Positions 61,745 to 64,000 of a stretch of DNA of 64,000 nucleotides are shown in pieces (position 1 is the stretch's first letter; every line of letters starts with the position of its first letter). The stretch comes from Alkalicoccus luteus. Lineage in GTDB: Bacteria > Bacillota > Bacilli > Bacillales > Salisediminibacteriaceae. The notes under the pieces are model-generated. The model searched no databases. It was not told the origin of the DNA and saw nothing but the letters and a program-made list of their open reading frames with translations. The position numbers were made by a program, and so were the translations under genes. The DNA lies in the NCBI RefSeq assembly GCF_012034335.1, contig NZ_JAATHJ010000010.1, positions 35,410 to 99,409 on the forward strand, read 5' to 3'.

Positions 61745-62374
61745 TTATCCATCTTCTCTGCTCAGTTCAACGAAAGCTTTTGTAATATTCGTTTTCGTTA
61801 ATCGCCCAATTACATCCAGTTTGCCATCTGCATCCTGCTTGACTACCGGCAGACCGTCGATTTGTTTGCTGATCAGTTTATTGGCTGTCTCCAGCATTGT
61901 TTCTTCCGGATAGCAAACAGTTACGTTCGGCATGCGGGTCATGATGATGCTGACCGGTATACCTTCGAGATCCTGTTTACCCATACTTGCTCTCAGTAAA
62001 TCTTTGCGGGATACGATGCCGACCAGCTTGTTTTGATTATCTGTTACAAACAGGGTGCCGACATCTTCTAAAAACATAGACACGATAGCGTCATAAACCG
62101 AAGCTGCTTCAGTTATCACAACCGGAATGGACTGGAAGTCTTTCACCTTCAGTTTAAGCAGCTTGTCCTTGAAAAGCTGTCCCCCGGTTTTACCAGTATA
62201 GTAATAACCCACTCTCGGCCGGGCATCGAGATAGCCGGACATGGTTAACACGGTGAGGTCAGGTCTGAGCGTAGCCCTTGTTAAGGCGAGCATATCAGCT
62301 ATTTTTTCGCCGGTAATAGGCCCTTTCTCTTTCACGATTTCTACAATTTTCTGCTGCCTTGCGGATAATTCCAT
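61745..62374 (-). CDS. ccpN: Gluconeogenesis repressor CcpN (HTH plus CBS domains)
   Basis: 209 residues starting MELSARQQKIVEIVKEKGPI at ATG 62374 with GGCGGTGG upstream. An N-terminal DeoR-like HTH (EKIADMLALTRATLRPDLTVL) is followed by two CBS domains (IPVVITEAASVYDAIVSMF and the VGIVSRKDLLR block; MPNVTVCYPEETM and GLPVVKQ). CcpN represses gapB and pckA and senses ATP/ADP. Between glyS and ppsR as in B. subtilis. Confidence 0.95.
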   Translation of the reverse strand: MELSARQQKIVEIVKEKGPITGEKIADMLALTRATLRPDLTVLTMSGYLDARPRVGYYYTGKTGGQLFKDKLLKLKVKDFQSIPVVITEAASVYDAIVSMFLEDVGTLFVTDNQNKLVGIVSRKDLLRASMGKQDLEGIPVSIIMTRMPNVTVCYPEETMLETANKLISKQIDGLPVVKQDADGKLDVIGRLTKTNITKAFVELSREDG

Positions 62375-62405
62375 GATGCCACCGCCTCTCTTATCACTGA
62401 CGCAG

Positions 62406-64000
62406 TTACTCGGAATGGAACACGATCTGTTGGAAATCAGCAAACTGCCTGATCAGCGAAGCCGTCTGATGCATTTGAAACAGTCTGTTTTGTTTAAGCT
62501 GCTCATCATCTGCCATTACCATCACGTGATCAAAATACGCATTGATAACAGGCACGATACTTTGCAGGTGGCGGTATGCCTGCTCCACATTTCTCTCCAT
62601 GAGCGCAGTTTGAAGCGGTTCCTCAACTTGAATACAGGCTTCGGCAAGACTGCTTTCCTGATCTTCCTTGAACAGAGCAGGATCAGGGCGTCCAGGCGAA
62701 CTCTTTTTAGAGATATTTGTCACCCGGCTGAATGCCTCTGTGTCCTTTTTAAATTCTTCCACACTCAGCTGGCTCATTAAAAAATCACCTTTTGCGACGG
62801 CCTGAGCAGGAAGGCTCCAGCCAGACGAAATGACCGCATCTGTTACATCATAGCGGATACCTCTGTCTTTTAGCAGCTGACGAAAGCGAAGCTCAAAGAA
62901 GTCCTTTACATCTTTAAACACGTCTTCATGCGGTCGGTTCAGAAGCTTGTTTTCATCCAGCAGGCCGAGCAGTTTCTGAATAAACGCGAACAAATCGAAG
63001 GACCAGTTGCCATCGAGATAAATCTGCAGAACGGCTGCGGCCTGACGTCTTAACCCATATGGATCCTGAGAACCTGTCGGAATCCGGCCGATTCCAATGC
63101 TCGTTAATACAGTATCGAGCTTATCCGCTGCACTGACTATTCTGCCTGCCTCCGAATCCGGCAGCGCGTCACCTGCCTGCTTTGGAAGGTAGTGCTCCCT
63201 GATGGCCTTGGCCGTTTCCTGCTCTTCACCGTCATGAATGGCATAATATTCACCCATCAGTCCTTCAAGCTCGGGAAATTCATCTACCATGTGAGTGACG
63301 AGATCAACCTTTGACAATCTTGCTGCTCTCTGCACGGTTTGCTGAAGCGTTCCTTCTCCGTGAAGAAGGGATGCAAGCTGCAAGGCACCCGCTTCTATGC
63401 GGGCCGTTTTATCGGCCATAGATCCAAGCTCCTCGTGATAGACAATCGATGCCAGCTTCGGCAGTCGTGACTCAAGGGAATGCTTTAAATCTTCTTCAAA
63501 AAAGAATTCTGCGTCTGCAAGTCTTGCCCGCAGCACTTTTTCATTTCCACGGCGGACATTATCTAAATGAAGATGATCGCCGTTTCGCACCGTAATAAAA
63601 TGCGGCGCAAGCTGACCCTGCTTGTTTTTAACAGGAAAATATCGCTGATGCTCTCTCATGGATGTAATCAGTACTTCATCCGGAACTTTTAAAAAGCTTT
63701 CGTCGAACGATCCCGAAAGCGCAGTTGGATACTCAACGAGATTTGTCACCTCTTCCAGCAGCCCTTCCTCAATCGGTACCTGCCACCCTGCCTCCTCTGC
63801 GATATCCTGAATCTGGGTGCGGATCGCGTTTTTCCGCTTTTCCGGATCTGCAATTACGTGCTGACCAAGAAGCTCTTCTTCGTAATCATCTGCGTTCGAT
63901 ATGTCAGCAGCATCGCCGAGAAACCGGTGTCCGTAAGTAATACGTCCCGTCGGAATACCTGTAATTTCAAACGGAATTACATCCGTGCCAAATACAGCCG
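62406..64000 (-). CDS. glyS: Glycyl-tRNA synthetase beta subunit (partial, 5' end outside window)
   Basis: The reading frame runs to the right edge of the window, so the N-terminus is missing; about 531 of the usual ~690 residues are here. Sequence such as GRITYGHRFLGDA, EVTNLVEYPTALSGSFDE, VLITSMREHQRYFPV, ADAEFFFEEDLKHSLESRL and DPYGLRRQAAAVLQI is characteristic of GlyS. The C-terminal anticodon-binding/helical domain follows. It functions as an alpha2beta2 enzyme with GlyQ, encoded outside the window. Confidence 0.97.
   Translation of the reverse strand, partial: AVFGTDVIPFEITGIPTGRITYGHRFLGDAADISNADDYEEELLGQHVIADPEKRKNAIRTQIQDIAEEAGWQVPIEEGLLEEVTNLVEYPTALSGSFDESFLKVPDEVLITSMREHQRYFPVKNKQGQLAPHFITVRNGDHLHLDNVRRGNEKVLRARLADAEFFFEEDLKHSLESRLPKLASIVYHEELGSMADKTARIEAGALQLASLLHGEGTLQQTVQRAARLSKVDLVTHMVDEFPELEGLMGEYYAIHDGEEQETAKAIREHYLPKQAGDALPDSEAGRIVSAADKLDTVLTSIGIGRIPTGSQDPYGLRRQAAAVLQIYLDGNWSFDLFAFIQKLLGLLDENKLLNRPHEDVFKDVKDFFELRFRQLLKDRGIRYDVTDAVISSGWSLPAQAVAKGDFLMSQLSVEEFKKDTEAFSRVTNISKKSSPGRPDPALFKEDQESSLAEACIQVEEPLQTALMERNVEQAYRHLQSIVPVINAYFDHVMVMADDEQLKQNRLFQMHQTASLIRQFADFQQIVFHSE

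Overview
The window is one chromosomal segment of a member of the Bacillaceae. Most genes and their neighbourhoods match the Bacillus subtilis yqf-yqg-yqh section of the chromosome: aroQ, mntR, lipM, yqhL, gcvT-gcvPA-gcvPB, aroK, comGA-GG, glcK, yqgQ, a gluP-type rhomboid, rpmG, pbpA, sodA, sinR, ispG, zur, nfo, cshB, ispH, yqfO, trmK, cccA, sigA, dnaG, yqxD, ppsR, ccpN and glyS. Many proteins carry very acidic tails or linkers (PBP2, the cytochrome c linker, the coiled-coil protein at 25.5-26.0 kb). The ribonucleotide reductase is the B12-dependent class II enzyme. Together these suggest a salt- and/or alkali-adapted bacillus; the species is inference only.

Layout. 0-7 kb: end of aroQ, two small membrane proteins, MntR, nrdJ with a pair of NrdR boxes, lipM and a rhodanese. 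7-11.3 kb: glycine cleavage operon behind a tandem glycine riboswitch with a terminator. 11.3-16 kb: aroK and the complete comG competence pseudopilus operon. 16-25.4 kb: small conserved membrane proteins, an MBL hydrolase, a glucokinase operon, a rhomboid-TPR protease, ldh, DUF92, 5-formyl-THF cyclo-ligase and a zinc-free L33. 25.5-30.6 kb: two small anchored proteins, PBP2, a 6S RNA, sodA, a HesB-like gene interrupted by UGA, and three tRNAs. 30.7-38.3 kb: Na/Pi transporter, DUF1189 protein, sinR with a short SinR-like paralogue, NfeD, DUF1002, ispG and yqfW. 38.3-48 kb: zinc ABC transporter with zur, ppx-ppk, a lytic transglycosylase and a manganese-type ABC transporter. 48-52 kb: nfo, cshB, a CarD-like gene and ispH. 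52-53.2 kb: a non-coding island with an ORF-less group IIC intron and intergenic repeats. 53.2-64 kb: yqfO, trmK, cccA, a GDPD, sigA, dnaG, yqxD, ppsR, ccpN and the 3' part of glyS.

Regulation is unusually readable. A Zur box lies in front of the zinc transporter operon that ends in zur. An MntR-like box follows the promoter of the manganese-type transporter, with mntR encoded 45 kb away in the same window. NrdR boxes 31 bp apart flank the nrdJ promoter. A perfect palindrome containing the SinR half-site lies between sinR and its short paralogue.

The two observations most worth following are the HesB/YqkB-like gene at 29796-30119 and the intron at 52531-53152. In the first, an in-frame UGA replaces a conserved cysteine and is followed by a hairpin that fits the bacterial SECIS rules, so it is a candidate selenoprotein, with a fresh pseudogene as the alternative. 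The second is a 622-nt group IIC intron without a reverse transcriptase gene, placed directly behind a terminator hairpin.
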